Below, piece after piece: positions 52,880-62,186 of a stretch of DNA of 64,000 bases (positions within the stretch are counted from its first letter, which is position 1; each line of letters opens with the position of its first letter). Under the pieces are notes generated by a model, which was given only the letters and a program-made list of their open reading frames with translations, was not told the origin of the DNA and did not search any database. The translations under genes and the position numbers were made by a program. The stretch comes from Prevotellaceae bacterium MN60 (lineage in GTDB: Bacteria; Bacteroidota; Bacteroidia; Bacteroidales; Bacteroidaceae), in NCBI GenBank assembly GCA_900199555.1, contig FZQZ01000012.1:1-64000 (forward strand). The letters run 5' to 3'.

Positions 52880-53683
52880 ATGAAGATATTTCTGAAGACT
52901 GAAGATGAAATAGAGCTGATGCGTCAGGCCAACCAACTCGTTGGTAAGACCCTTGGCGAATTAGCTAGACATATCAAGCCTGGTGTAACGACCCTCCAGT
53001 TGGATAAGATTGCCGACGAATTTATTCGCGACAATGGAGCAATCCCCACATTCAAGGGTTTCCCCAATCCCTATGGAGGGCCGTTTCCCGCCAGCATCTG
53101 CACCTCGGTAAACGATGCCGTAGTCCACGGTGTGCCTAACGACACAACGATACTCAAGGACGGCGACATCATCTCCATCGACTGCGGTACGCTGCTCAAT
53201 GGCTTCTGTGGCGACTCTTGCTACACATTCTGTGTCGGTGAGGTGAGCGAAGAAGTAAAAGAGTTGCTCCGCGTAACGAAGGAATCTCTATATAAAGGTA
53301 TAGAGAATGCCGTAGCGGGAAAACACTTGGGAGATATCAGCAGTGCTGTACAAGATCATTGTGAGGCACACGGATATGGAGTCGTTCGCGAACTGACCGG
53401 TCATGGTATTGGTCACGAGATGCACGAAGACCCACAGGTTCCCAACTACGGGCGCAGAGGTAACGGTATCATGCTGAAAGCCAATATGTGCATCGCCATC
53501 GAGCCGATGATTACTATGGGCAAGCGCGATATCTGGTTGGACGGACAGGATCGCTGGACCATTCGCACACGCGACGGCAAACCAGCAGCCCATTTCGAAC
53601 ATACCATAGCAGTGCGTAAAGGCAAGGCTGAGATTTTATCTTCATTTGAAGAAGTAGAGAACATAGAAGGAAAACTATATTAG
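52880..53683 (+). CDS. map: type I methionine aminopeptidase
   Basis: The 267-residue product is a pita-bread M24 enzyme. Metal ligands are visible in [15 protein letters not shown] (two Asp), [12 protein letters not shown] (His), AIEPMI (Glu) and FEHTIAV (Glu). It removes initiator Met from nascent proteins. Standard spc-operon position before infA. Confidence 0.97.
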   Translation: MKIFLKTEDEIELMRQANQLVGKTLGELARHIKPGVTTLQLDKIADEFIRDNGAIPTFKGFPNPYGGPFPASICTSVNDAVVHGVPNDTTILKDGDIISIDCGTLLNGFCGDSCYTFCVGEVSEEVKELLRVTKESLYKGIENAVAGKHLGDISSAVQDHCEAHGYGVVRELTGHGIGHEMHEDPQVPNYGRRGNGIMLKANMCIAIEPMITMGKRDIWLDGQDRWTIRTRDGKPAAHFEHTIAVRKGKAEILSSFEEVENIEGKLY

Positions 53684-53688
53684 CATTT

Positions 53689-53907
53689 ATGGCAAAACAA
53701 GGCGCTATTGAGCAAGACGGAACAATCGTAGAGGCATTATCTAATGCTATGTTCCGAGTAGAATTGGAGAATGGAGTGCCCATCATCGCCCATATCTCGG
53801 GTAAGATGCGTATGCACTACATTAAGATACTTCCTGGTGATAAGGTCAAGGTAGAGATGAGTCCCTACGACCTGACTAAAGGACGAATTGTATTTAGATA
53901 CAAATAA
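53689..53907 (+). CDS. infA: translation initiation factor IF-1
   Basis: The 72-residue OB-fold protein begins [20 protein letters not shown] and has [19 protein letters not shown] and [13 protein letters not shown]. It occupies the A site during initiation. Confidence 0.98.
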   Translation: MAKQGAIEQDGTIVEALSNAMFRVELENGVPIIAHISGKMRMHYIKILPGDKVKVEMSPYDLTKGRIVFRYK

Positions 53908-53924
53908 ATAGGAGACCAAATAAA

Positions 53925-54041
53925 ATGAAGACAAGAGCATCATTGAAGAAGCGTACCCCAGACTGCAAAATCGTACGTCGTAAGGGCCGCCTGTTCGTAA
54001 TCAACAAGAAGAACCCTAAGTACAAGATGCGTCAGGGTTAA
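53925..54041 (+). CDS. rpmJ: 50S ribosomal protein L36, zinc-less form
   Basis: The 38-residue product begins [20 protein letters not shown] and ends NPKYKMRQG. Only one Cys is present (Cys14); the other zinc ligands are replaced, so it is the C-minus type. A GGAG lies about 10 nt upstream of the ATG. Confidence 0.95.
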   Translation: MKTRASLKKRTPDCKIVRRKGRLFVINKKNPKYKMRQG

Positions 54042-54093
54042 AGATTTATGTTAAATAAGCATAAAAAGGTAGCGGAGTCTCAAATATTCTGCG

Positions 54094-54101
54094 TACCTTT
54101 G
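54094..54101 (+). promoter_or_regulatory. internal promoter before rpsM
   Basis: TACCTTTG followed by CATGC, about 52 nt before the rpsM ATG at 54154. It gives rpsM-rpsK-rpsD-rpoA-rplQ a separate start. Confidence 0.7.
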
Positions 54102-54153
54102 CATGCTTTTTAGCAAAATTCGAATTTTAATATTATTATTTTTTAGTTTACAA

Positions 54154-54534
54154 ATGGCAATAAGAATTGTTGGAGTAGATTTGCCCCAAGAGAAGCGTGG
54201 CGAAATCGCATTGACCTATATCTATGGTATTGGTCGAAGTAGTTCAGCAAAGATTTTGGACAAGGCCGGCGTGAGCCGCGACCTGAAAGTCAACGAATGG
54301 AGTGACGACCAGGCTGCCAAGATCCGTGAAATTATCGGCGCTGAATTCAAAGTAGAAGGTGATCTCCGCAGTGAGATCCAGTTGAATATCAAGCGACTGA
54401 TGGATATTGGTTGCTATCGTGGAGTCCGTCATCGTAACGGTCTGCCTGTACGTGGTCAGAGCACTAAGAACAACGCTCGTACACGTAAGGGTAAGAAGAA
54501 GACTGTTGCTAACAAGAAGAAGGCCACGAAGTAA
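54154..54534 (+). CDS. rpsM: 30S ribosomal protein S13
   Basis: The start [20 protein letters not shown] at 54154 gives 126 residues; the frame from 54103 begins at the promoter and is rejected. Signatures are [14 protein letters not shown] and [20 protein letters not shown], with a Lys-rich tail. Confidence 0.97.
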   Translation: MAIRIVGVDLPQEKRGEIALTYIYGIGRSSSAKILDKAGVSRDLKVNEWSDDQAAKIREIIGAEFKVEGDLRSEIQLNIKRLMDIGCYRGVRHRNGLPVRGQSTKNNARTRKGKKKTVANKKKATK

Positions 54535-54567
54535 TTTTTAGTTTAACATTTAAAGAGATTAAAAGTT

Positions 54568-54957
54568 ATGGCAAAGAAAACAGTCACTTCAAAGAAGCGT
54601 AACGTGAAGGTTAGCGCCATCGGCCAGCTCCACGTACACAGCTCTTTTAATAACATTATCGTATCACTCGCTAACGACGAGGGTCAGATTATTTCTTGGT
54701 CTTCAGCCGGTAAGATGGGCTTCCGCGGTTCTAAGAAGAACACTCCTTATGCTGCCCAGATGGCTGCTGAGGATTGCGCTAAGGTTGCTTTCGACCTCGG
54801 TCTTCGCAAGGTTAAGGCTTACGTGAAGGGTCCCGGTAACGGTCGTGAGTCTGCTATCCGTGCCGTACATGGTGCAGGTATCGAGGTAGTAGAGATCGTA
54901 GACGTTACACCACTGCCACACAATGGCTGTCGTCCTCCTAAGCGTCGTCGCGTATAA
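54568..54957 (+). CDS. rpsK: 30S ribosomal protein S11
   Basis: The 129-residue product has [38 protein letters not shown] and the end [15 protein letters not shown]. It forms part of the mRNA path. Confidence 0.98.
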   Translation: MAKKTVTSKKRNVKVSAIGQLHVHSSFNNIIVSLANDEGQIISWSSAGKMGFRGSKKNTPYAAQMAAEDCAKVAFDLGLRKVKAYVKGPGNGRESAIRAVHGAGIEVVEIVDVTPLPHNGCRPPKRRRV

Positions 54958-54964
54958 TAAATAA

Positions 54965-54998
54965 CTAGGAGAACCTAGGAATATCTAGGCTATCCTAG
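54965..54998. repeat. paired CTAGG-N4-CCTAG palindromes, rpsK-rpsD gap
   Basis: CTAGGAGAACCTAG (54965-54978) and CTAGGCTATCCTAG (54985-54998) start exactly 20 bp apart, the same layout as at 26437-26470. Confidence 0.8.
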
Positions 54999-55027
54999 AT
55001 TACAAATAAGAAATATTTTTTAGAATT

Positions 55028-55636
55028 ATGGCAAGATATATTGGACCGAAATCAAAAATTGCCCGCCGATTTGGAGAAGCCATCTTCGGCCCGGACAAAG
55101 TTTTGTCTAGGAGAAACTTCCCTCCTGGACAGCATGGCAACAACCGTCGCCGCAAGCAGTCGGAGTATGCTGTCATGTTGGCAGAGAAGCAAAAGGCCAA
55201 GTACACTTATGGTGTTCTTGAGCGCCAGTTCCGTATTCTGTTCGAGAAGGCCGCTAAGGCTGAAGGTATCACCGGTGAGGTGCTGCTTCAGTTGCTGGAG
55301 AGCCGTCTGGACAATGTAGTATATCGTCTTGGTATTGCTCCTACCCGCGCTGCTGCTCGTCAGCTCGTTGGTCACAAGCACATCACTGTTGACGGTAAGG
55401 TTGTCAACATTCCTTCTTTCCAGGTAAAGCCTGGAATGATTGTTGCCGTTCGCGAGAAGGCGAAGTCTCTCGAGGTTATCGAGGCTGCACTTGCAGGTTT
55501 CAACCACAGCAAGTATCCTTGGATTGAGTGGGACGAGGCTCAGAAGGGTGGTAAGTTCCTCCACATGCCTGAGCGCGCAGACATTCCCGAGAACATTAAG
55601 GAACAGTCAATCGTTGAGTTGTACTCTAAGAACTAA
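55028..55636 (+). CDS. rpsD: 30S ribosomal protein S4
   Basis: The 202-residue product begins [20 protein letters not shown] and contains the S4 RNA-binding domain ([39 protein letters not shown]). A primary 16S-binding assembly protein. Confidence 0.98.
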   Translation: MARYIGPKSKIARRFGEAIFGPDKVLSRRNFPPGQHGNNRRRKQSEYAVMLAEKQKAKYTYGVLERQFRILFEKAAKAEGITGEVLLQLLESRLDNVVYRLGIAPTRAAARQLVGHKHITVDGKVVNIPSFQVKPGMIVAVREKAKSLEVIEAALAGFNHSKYPWIEWDEAQKGGKFLHMPERADIPENIKEQSIVELYSKN

Positions 55637-55650
55637 AATCATTTAAATTA

Positions 55651-56643
55651 ATGGCGATATTAGCATTTCAAAAACCTGATAAAGTCGTAATGTTGGAGGC
55701 AACGGACAAGTTCGGCAAGTTCGAATTCCGTCCTTTGGAGCCCGGCTTCGGCGTTACCATCGGTAATGCCCTGCGCCGCATCCTGCTTTCTTCACTCGAG
55801 GGTTACGCCATCAATACTATCCGTATTGCTGGTGTAGAGCATGAGTTCTCATCAGTACCTGGTGTAAAGGAAGATGTTACCAACATTATCTTGAACCTGA
55901 AGCAAGTAAGGTTCAAGCAAGTAGTGGAAGAATTCGAGAACGAGAAAGTCTCCATCACTGTCGAGAATTCTACCGAGTTTAAAGCCGGTGATATAGGCAA
56001 GTATCTGACTGGATTTGAAGTGTTAAATCCCGATTTGGTGATTTGTCATTTAGATTCCAAAGCTTCGATGCAGATTGACTTGACTATCAACAAGGGCCGC
56101 GGATACGTTCCCGCTGATGAGAATCGCGAGTTCTGTACCGATGTCAATGTAATAGCCATCGACTCAATCTACACTCCAATCCGTAACGTTAAGTATAGCG
56201 TAGAGCCTTATCGTGTTGAGCAGAAGACCGACTACGACAAGCTCGTGCTGGAGGTAACAACGGATGGTTCCATTCACCCGAAGGACGCCTTGAAAGAGGC
56301 TGCCAAGATCCTCATCTATCACTTCATGCTCTTCTCTGATGAGAAGATCACTCTGGAGAACACAGATGTAGAGGGCAACCAGGAGTTCGACGAGGAAGTA
56401 CTGCACATGCGCCAGTTACTGAAGACTAAGTTGGTAGATATGAACCTCTCAGTTCGTGCTCTCAACTGTCTGAAGGCTGCTGATGTAGAGACCCTTGGTG
56501 ATCTCGTTCAGTACAACAAGACCGACCTCCTCAAGTTCCGCAACTTCGGTAAGAAATCGCTCACTGAGCTTGATGATTTGCTCGAGAGTCTGAATCTGTC
56601 GTTTGGAACCGATATTTCAAAGTACAAACTGGACAAGGAGTAA
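55651..56643 (+). CDS. rpoA: RNA polymerase alpha subunit
   Basis: The 330-residue product has the N-terminal assembly domain ([39 protein letters not shown]) and the C-terminal domain ([24 protein letters not shown] helix-hairpin-helix, [19 protein letters not shown]). Normal place between rpsD and rplQ. Confidence 0.98.
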   Translation: MAILAFQKPDKVVMLEATDKFGKFEFRPLEPGFGVTIGNALRRILLSSLEGYAINTIRIAGVEHEFSSVPGVKEDVTNIILNLKQVRFKQVVEEFENEKVSITVENSTEFKAGDIGKYLTGFEVLNPDLVICHLDSKASMQIDLTINKGRGYVPADENREFCTDVNVIAIDSIYTPIRNVKYSVEPYRVEQKTDYDKLVLEVTTDGSIHPKDALKEAAKILIYHFMLFSDEKITLENTDVEGNQEFDEEVLHMRQLLKTKLVDMNLSVRALNCLKAADVETLGDLVQYNKTDLLKFRNFGKKSLTELDDLLESLNLSFGTDISKYKLDKE

Positions 56644-56700
56644 TTGCGAATTGCGAAATTCGAAATTGCGAAATGCCCAATAAAAAGAACAAAGTAAACA

Positions 56701-57207
56701 ATGAGACACGGAAAGAAATTCAATCATCTGGGCCGTACTGCTGATCACCGCCGTGCCATGCTTGCCAACATGGCCATCTCTCTGATCATGCACAAAAGAA
56801 TCACTACGACCCTCGCCAAGGCAAAGGCACTTAAGAAATATGTAGAGCCACTCATCACACGCTCTAAGGACGATAGCACCAACAGCCGTCGTGTTGTATT
56901 CAGCTACCTGCAGAACAAGGAAGCTCTGAAAGAGCTCTTCGGTATCGTAGCTCAGAAGGTAGGTGACCGTCCCGGTGGTTACACCCGCATCATCAAGCTC
57001 GGAAGCCGTCAGGGCGACGCTGCTGACATCGCTTTCATCGAGCTCGTTGACTTCGATGAGAACATGGCTAAGGCTCCTAAGGCAGAGAAGAAGACTCGTC
57101 GTTCACGCAAGGCTGCTCCTAAGGCAGAGGCTCCTGTAGAGGAGGCTCCAAAGGCTGAGGAAGCTCCTGCTGCCGAGGCTGCTGCTGAAGAGGCAAAGGC
57201 TGAGTAA
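56701..57207 (+). CDS. rplQ: 50S ribosomal protein L17 with an acidic/Ala-Lys tail
   Basis: The 168-residue product begins [20 protein letters not shown], with [20 protein letters not shown] and [20 protein letters not shown]. About 45 C-terminal residues are low-complexity Ala/Glu/Lys/Pro, an extension also common in Bacteroidetes. The gap before it contains short AATTGCGAAAT-type repeats (56643-56675). Last gene of the ribosomal cluster. Confidence 0.97.
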   Translation: MRHGKKFNHLGRTADHRRAMLANMAISLIMHKRITTTLAKAKALKKYVEPLITRSKDDSTNSRRVVFSYLQNKEALKELFGIVAQKVGDRPGGYTRIIKLGSRQGDAADIAFIELVDFDENMAKAPKAEKKTRRSRKAAPKAEAPVEEAPKAEEAPAAEAAAEEAKAE

Positions 57208-57230
57208 TATTTCGATTGAAATCTCAATAG

Positions 57231-57268
57231 AATAGGGCGTTGTCGAAAGACAGCGCCCTATTTCTTTG
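57231..57268 (+). terminator. terminator after rplQ
   Basis: AATAGGGCG-TTGTC pairs with GACAG-CGCCCTATT around a GAAA loop, followed by TCTTTG. It ends the ribosomal cluster and may also serve the convergent GH31 gene. Confidence 0.85.
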
Positions 57269-57303
57269 TCTTGTATTTCTTATGTAAAAGAAACTCTTCT
57301 ACC

Positions 57304-59772
57304 TTATTTGATAGAAGAGTTGATAGCTTTTCCTGTGTATTGTACCTCACGTTGGGTGGTAGTGCCATTGTGGTGATGCAGGATGATGCGGAAGGTTTGT
57401 TTTTCAGGCATACCCTCGTAACTGCCTTCGCGCTGACCGATAGTCAGTGTGTGGCGCTTGTTGTTCCAGTCTAGTTGTATGCGCTGGCATAGGCCCTGCT
57501 CATAGCGATACGAGTCGTTCTCATCGCTATAAAGGGTGAAGTGTGCGTCGTTGCCAGGATAGATGTGTATATCGATAGTCTTTCCTTTACTTTCGCTTGC
57601 ATATTGCACCACGGGTCCCATGGGTAGGATGCTACCTTCGCGCACAAATACTGGCAGTTTGTCTATCGCTGCGTCAGCCATGATGCGCTGTCCGCCCTCA
57701 TATACCTTTCCTGTCCAGAAGTCAAACCATTTGTTATCCCCCTTCTTAGGCAGATATACACTGCGCTGTTTCGCTACCGTGAGGGGCTTTGAACCGCTCT
57801 CGTAGTACATCGGTGTGGTGATAGGACATACCAGCAGCGAAGGACCGAACATAAACTCATCTTTCAAGTCTAGCACCTCTGCATCGTTCGCAAAGTCGAA
57901 CGCTAGCAGGCGAGTCATTGTATAGCGCTGGTTGGTTACCTCGTCGGCCATTGAGTAGATATAAGGCAACAACTGATAGCGCAAGTGTATCATCTTTAGT
58001 ATTGCCTCATAGAAAGGTTCCCCCTCCTTACCGAAGTTCCATATCTCGCGCGGTGTATCAGTGCCGTGACTGCGCAGTAACGGTAAGAACGTAGCATATT
58101 GGAACATGCGCGTGTAGAACTCGCGATAGCCTAAGTCGTTGACACCCGCCTGGAAGGCTCCATCGTGGAACCATCGTGGGTCTTTTGTCGTGAAGAATGC
58201 TCCCACATCCACCGTCCAGTAGTTGCAACCAGTAGCCATGAAGTTCAGTCCTGCGGGAATCTGTTGTGCAAACGACTTCCATGAGGCATGCGTGTCGCCA
58301 TTCCAAGTGATGGTGGCGTAGCGCTGTTGTCCTGCAAAGCTAGAGCGTGTCAGGTTTACCACACGCTTCTCACTGGTGGTCAGTCGTTGGTTCTCGTAGA
58401 GTCCTCGTGAGTGGTTCAGTGAGAATACAGCGGCACGTTCGGCTCCCAAAGCATCGCTCAGCAGTTGCGTGTTACCCTGCCAGCGCTCCTTGTGGTTGTC
58501 CCACCCATAACTCTTCGGGCGCATGTTCCAGTCGGCATCCAGTGGCTCAGTACAGTCGCACCACCACGCATCAAAACCCTGACTGAAGAACTCATCGTTC
58601 ACATACTTCCAATAGTGGCGTCGAGCCAATGGGTTGAAAGCGTCATATACCGAGTGCGACAACATCATGCCACGCTGTGCAAAGTCGTCAGCCTGTGGAC
58701 AGTAGCTTGGGTTGGGCCATATCGATACCATCAGGTGCGCATTCATGGCGTGTATGGAGTCGGCTAACAGTTTACGATTAGGATAGTAGCGAGGGTCCAT
58801 CTTGATGTATCCCCATCCCTGTGGCCAGTAGTTCCAGTCTTGTACGATAACATCCAGAGGCACCTGTCTGCGGCGATACTCTGCCACTACCGACATCAGC
58901 TCGTCAGAACTAGTATAGCGCTCTTTCGACTGGATATAGCCAAACATATACTGTGGCAACATGGGTACGTCGCCCGTTAGCAGTCGATATTGACTTACCA
59001 CGCGGTCCATCGTTGCTCCCTTCATCATGTAGTAGTCTATCTCCTTTGCGGCCTCCAGCTCCACATAACTATCCTTGCCTTCATCCGTAAACAGCATGCT
59101 GCATCCCGCATCAAACAGCAGACCATACCCTGCTGTCGAATTGATAACGGGCACCATCGCCTTCAGGTTGTGCTGACAAAGGTATTGTGTCTTGCCTCGC
59201 AAGTTCAGATAGTCCTCCATGTGCGAACCTAGTCCGTATAGCGCTTCTCCATTTTGGAATACAAAGTGGTTGCTCAGTTTCCATGTATATCCGATGGTAT
59301 CTCTTCGCAACACATCCATCACCTCCTTCTTTCCGTCGGCCGTCTCTACGGTGCGCTTCGTTTTCTCGTCGTAGGTAACCTTCTCCTCCACGATGCGCTC
59401 GCAGTGACGAGGACTATTGGCTTCTTGCAATAGCAAGCGTCCCGTCTTGGTGTCGTAGAAGCTGATGGCTTGCGTCTTCAGGTCAATGTTTACTGATACG
59501 CTGTCGGAAGTGGCAACAACCCTTCCTTTCTCCTCCTTGATAGTAAATGGTATTCTCTCCTCCTTGCGCTCCAAGCATGCTATTGTGCCATTGCCCAAGA
59601 AGGTTGTTTCCTGGGTATAGCGCACCCTCACGATGTCGGGTGTGATAAAGTCGATACGTAGGTTACCTTTAGGTGATGATAGGTTAATACCAGTTTGCGT
59701 TCTCACGTAGTCTGCGGCTTGTAGTGAAACAGATACCAAACAAGTCAGCAATAATATTCTCCACTTTTTCAT
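57304..59772 (-). CDS. glycoside hydrolase family 31 (alpha-glucosidase/alpha-xylosidase-type)
   Basis: The 822-residue product has a signal peptide (LVSVSLQA). The N-terminal beta-sandwich precedes the (beta/alpha)8 domain, with QYMFGYIQSKERYTSSDELM, VIVQDWNYWPQGWGYIKMDP, the presumed nucleophile Asp in WWCDCTEP and the acid/base Asp in WNGDTHASW, then GCNYWTVDVGAFF. A GH31 C-terminal beta domain follows (FVREGSILPMGPVVQYA). It removes alpha-linked glucose or xylose from oligosaccharides, probably in the periplasm. It stands alone, without a SusCD pair. Substrate cannot be decided from these motifs. Confidence 0.92.
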   Translation of the reverse strand: MKKWRILLLTCLVSVSLQAADYVRTQTGINLSSPKGNLRIDFITPDIVRVRYTQETTFLGNGTIACLERKEERIPFTIKEEKGRVVATSDSVSVNIDLKTQAISFYDTKTGRLLLQEANSPRHCERIVEEKVTYDEKTKRTVETADGKKEVMDVLRRDTIGYTWKLSNHFVFQNGEALYGLGSHMEDYLNLRGKTQYLCQHNLKAMVPVINSTAGYGLLFDAGCSMLFTDEGKDSYVELEAAKEIDYYMMKGATMDRVVSQYRLLTGDVPMLPQYMFGYIQSKERYTSSDELMSVVAEYRRRQVPLDVIVQDWNYWPQGWGYIKMDPRYYPNRKLLADSIHAMNAHLMVSIWPNPSYCPQADDFAQRGMMLSHSVYDAFNPLARRHYWKYVNDEFFSQGFDAWWCDCTEPLDADWNMRPKSYGWDNHKERWQGNTQLLSDALGAERAAVFSLNHSRGLYENQRLTTSEKRVVNLTRSSFAGQQRYATITWNGDTHASWKSFAQQIPAGLNFMATGCNYWTVDVGAFFTTKDPRWFHDGAFQAGVNDLGYREFYTRMFQYATFLPLLRSHGTDTPREIWNFGKEGEPFYEAILKMIHLRYQLLPYIYSMADEVTNQRYTMTRLLAFDFANDAEVLDLKDEFMFGPSLLVCPITTPMYYESGSKPLTVAKQRSVYLPKKGDNKWFDFWTGKVYEGGQRIMADAAIDKLPVFVREGSILPMGPVVQYASESKGKTIDIHIYPGNDAHFTLYSDENDSYRYEQGLCQRIQLDWNNKRHTLTIGQREGSYEGMPEKQTFRIILHHHNGTTTQREVQYTGKAINSSIK

Positions 59773-59776
59773 AGCG

Positions 59777-59784
59777 CAAAGATA
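59777..59784 (-). promoter_or_regulatory. -7 element 4 nt before the GH31 start codon
   Basis: The minus strand reads TATCTTTG, CGCT, ATG, so transcription should begin at or next to the start codon (leaderless mRNA likely). Confidence 0.6.
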
Positions 59785-59893
59785 TAAAAAGTTCTCAAAA
59801 AGTCCTCCTTTACTCGTTGTTTTTTCGTAATTATTAACCCTTTATCGCTGATTCTCAATCAGCCTTTTTACCTTCATGCTGATTGCCAAGAGA

Positions 59894-59959
59894 ATTATGC
59901 GTAAATTCTCCTTGAATTATGCGTAAATTCGTCGAGTATTATGCGTAAATACTCCGAGC
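59894..59959. repeat. 22-bp tandem repeat array, locus 2
   Basis: Three units with the core ATTATGCGTAAAT start at 59894, 59916 and 59938, an exact 22-bp period. They are the same family as 31636-31709. The array lies in the 387-bp gap between the divergent GH31 and aminotransferase genes, which otherwise holds only promoters and the duplicated block at 60017-60132. Confidence 0.85.
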
Positions 59960-60016
59960 AGTTGACTTTATCGAAAATACTCTCTCGATATTAAACATTA
60001 AAAAATATGTTTTTTA

Positions 60017-60132
60017 TTTTGTATTGTGCTCACTTATTAGTATCTCTGACTTTGTCGAAGATACTTTTGTTCGACAATAAAAAACAAAAAATAACTTTAT
60101 TTGTTTTGTATTGTGCTCACTTATTCGTATCT
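60017..60132 (+). repeat. duplicated 29-bp promoter block
   Basis: TTTTGTATTGTGCTCACTTA and the following TTnGTATCT occur at 60017-60045 and 60104-60132 with one difference. The downstream copy runs into the TATCTTTG -7 element; the upstream copy has TATCTCTG. GTCGAA/TTCGAC (60054-60074) forms a hairpin between them. Confidence 0.8.
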
Positions 60133-60135
60133 TTG
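60128..60135 (+). promoter_or_regulatory. -7 element of the aminotransferase-lipid gene cluster
   Basis: TATCTTTG, 24 nt before the ATG at 60160. Confidence 0.65.
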
Positions 60136-60159
60136 CAGGCTGAAATAAAATAACATACA

Positions 60160-61203
60160 ATGAATTATCTTGATAGAAACGAATTCAATTTTGAGCCAAG
60201 CCAGAAGGTGCTTGACGCTGTAAAGAACTTCGATGCTAAGGATTTGTGCTTCTATACCCGCATCTACGACCAGGGTAAGAAGAGCGTCATCTCTGTACGC
60301 GTCAGCGAGATTTACGGTGTACCTGAAGAACAGGTGCTGTTGGCCTATGGTGGTGAGGACATTTTGAAGAATGCCATACACTATTTCCTGACCAAGGGTG
60401 ATAACAAGAAGATCTTGATTCCAGAGTTTTCTTGGTGGTACTACAACCGTGTAGCCAGCGAGTGCGATGGTGAGTTCGAAATGTATCCCCTGTATGAGCA
60501 GGAAGATACCTTTGCCTACCATGTAGATGAGGTTATCGAATATACTAACCGTATCCATCCTCGTATGCTGTTGTTGGCTTCACCTAACAATCCCACAGGT
60601 AACAGCCTTACCTCAGAGGAGATTGGTCGCATCATGGAGAATATCCCCAGCGATACCATGGTATTGGTTGATGAGGCTTATGCTAGCTTTATCACTAGCG
60701 ATACCGACTATATCGCTCCTCTGGTAAACAAGTATTCTAACCTGATTATCTCTCGCACCCTGTCTAAGTTCTACGGACTGCCTGGCCTGCGTTGCGGTTT
60801 CGGTTTCATCGGTAAGGGTCACGATCAGTTCCTGAGCTATATCAACAAGTATCTGGGTTACAACCGCTTCTCTGAGGCTGTGGCTTTGGCTGCACTGGAG
60901 AGCGACGAGCACTATCGCCATGTAGCCGACGATATGGAGTGGGGACGTCAGTTGTATAAGAAAGAGTTGGGCTCTCTGCCTGGCTTCAAGGTATATAAGT
61001 CAGTTGCAAACTTCATTCTGATTAAGTATCCTATCGCCATCAAGGAATCATTGATGGAAGCCCTGAAAGTTCAGGACTACAAGATTAAGTTCATGGGCGA
61101 CAAGGGCTTGGAAGAGTGCCTGCGCATTACGCTTGGACGTAAGGAGCAGACTCAGGTTGTATGTGACACCATTAAAAAGTGCTACGAGGCATACAAGAAA
61201 TGA
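60160..61203 (+). CDS. HisC-like PLP-dependent aminotransferase
   Basis: The 347-residue fold-type I enzyme has LLASPNNPTGNSLTSEE, LVDEAYASF, the PLP lysine in SRTLSKFYGLPGLRCGFG and a C-terminal LEECLRITLGRKEQ. It resembles histidinol-phosphate aminotransferases and relatives acting on amino-phosphate or phosphonate-like compounds. No other his genes are nearby; instead it is coupled (ATGA overlap) to a CDP-alcohol phosphotransferase-like gene, so it may make an amino head group. The true substrate is unknown. Confidence 0.85.
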   Translation: MNYLDRNEFNFEPSQKVLDAVKNFDAKDLCFYTRIYDQGKKSVISVRVSEIYGVPEEQVLLAYGGEDILKNAIHYFLTKGDNKKILIPEFSWWYYNRVASECDGEFEMYPLYEQEDTFAYHVDEVIEYTNRIHPRMLLLASPNNPTGNSLTSEEIGRIMENIPSDTMVLVDEAYASFITSDTDYIAPLVNKYSNLIISRTLSKFYGLPGLRCGFGFIGKGHDQFLSYINKYLGYNRFSEAVALAALESDEHYRHVADDMEWGRQLYKKELGSLPGFKVYKSVANFILIKYPIAIKESLMEALKVQDYKIKFMGDKGLEECLRITLGRKEQTQVVCDTIKKCYEAYKK

Positions 61204-62186
61204 GCGAAGAGTTTAAAGCAACTTTAAAATCATCAGAGACGGAAGACTGGCTTGACCTCCATGTCATCCGTCCTTTCTGTTATTATTGTGCGTTGGCGTT
61301 CAATCGCTTCGACGTACACCCTAACACGGTAACTATTTGGTCGATGATTATCGGTGCTGCCAGTGCCTTCTTCTTTGCATGTGGCAGTTTCTACTATAGT
61401 GGCACATGGGGATTGATGATGAATATCATCGCCATCGTGCTGTTGATGGTTGCCGATATCTTCGACTGTACCGACGGACAGCTGGCTCGCTTGTCGGGCA
61501 AGAAGAGCCGTCTTGGTCGCATCCTCGATGGTGTGGCAGGCTTCGCATGGTTCACACCTATCTATGTGTTGCTGGTATATCGTTTCTACCTACACCACGA
61601 CATCGAGTTCGGATGGTTAGGTATAGAAAATACTACCGAGAATACACTGATAGCTACAGCCATCGTCTTTGTCTTAGGTCTCATCTCTGGTATTATGGGC
61701 TTGGCTGGTCAGCAGCGTCTGGCCGACTACTATATCCAGGTACACCTCTTCTTCCTGAAGGGAGAGAAGGGCTCTGAGCTGGATAACTCTACACGCCAGC
61801 AAGAGATTTACGACCAGATGACACCCGAGAACAGCAGTTGGGCAGAGCGCTACTTTCAAAAGTCGTATATCGACTATACCAAGAAGCAGGAAGGTGTTAC
61901 CCCTCAGTTCCAGCGCTTGATGCAGAAGCTGCGTAGCAAGTATGGTTCGATAGACTATGTTCCTGAGAATGTGCGCAAGGAGTTTCACGATGCCTCGCTG
62001 CCCGTTATCTTCTGGAACGGTCTGCTTACCTTCAACTTCCGTGAGTTCTGGCTGTTCCTCTTCTGTCTGCTCGATATTCCCGCAATGAACTTCGTGTGGG
62101 AGATTGTGGGCATGGGACTGCTCTACTGCTATGTCAATCGTCGTCACGAATCATTCTGTAAGAAGATAGCCGATGGTCTGGACTAA
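61200..62186 (+). CDS. CDP-alcohol phosphatidyltransferase-like membrane protein
   Basis: The start MSEEFKATLKSSETEDWLDL at 61200 overlaps the upstream stop as ATGA and gives 328 residues. The CDP-alcohol motif is at 89-114: Asp89, Asp92-Gly93, Ala96-Arg97, Gly106, Asp110. The position of the fourth Asp (114) is Gly, which would remove the usual catalytic base. About six to eight hydrophobic helices surround it, with a soluble loop around residues 195-260. It probably transfers a phospho-alcohol onto a lipid, or has changed function. Confidence 0.85.
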   Translation: MSEEFKATLKSSETEDWLDLHVIRPFCYYCALAFNRFDVHPNTVTIWSMIIGAASAFFFACGSFYYSGTWGLMMNIIAIVLLMVADIFDCTDGQLARLSGKKSRLGRILDGVAGFAWFTPIYVLLVYRFYLHHDIEFGWLGIENTTENTLIATAIVFVLGLISGIMGLAGQQRLADYYIQVHLFFLKGEKGSELDNSTRQQEIYDQMTPENSSWAERYFQKSYIDYTKKQEGVTPQFQRLMQKLRSKYGSIDYVPENVRKEFHDASLPVIFWNGLLTFNFREFWLFLFCLLDIPAMNFVWEIVGMGLLYCYVNRRHESFCKKIADGLD

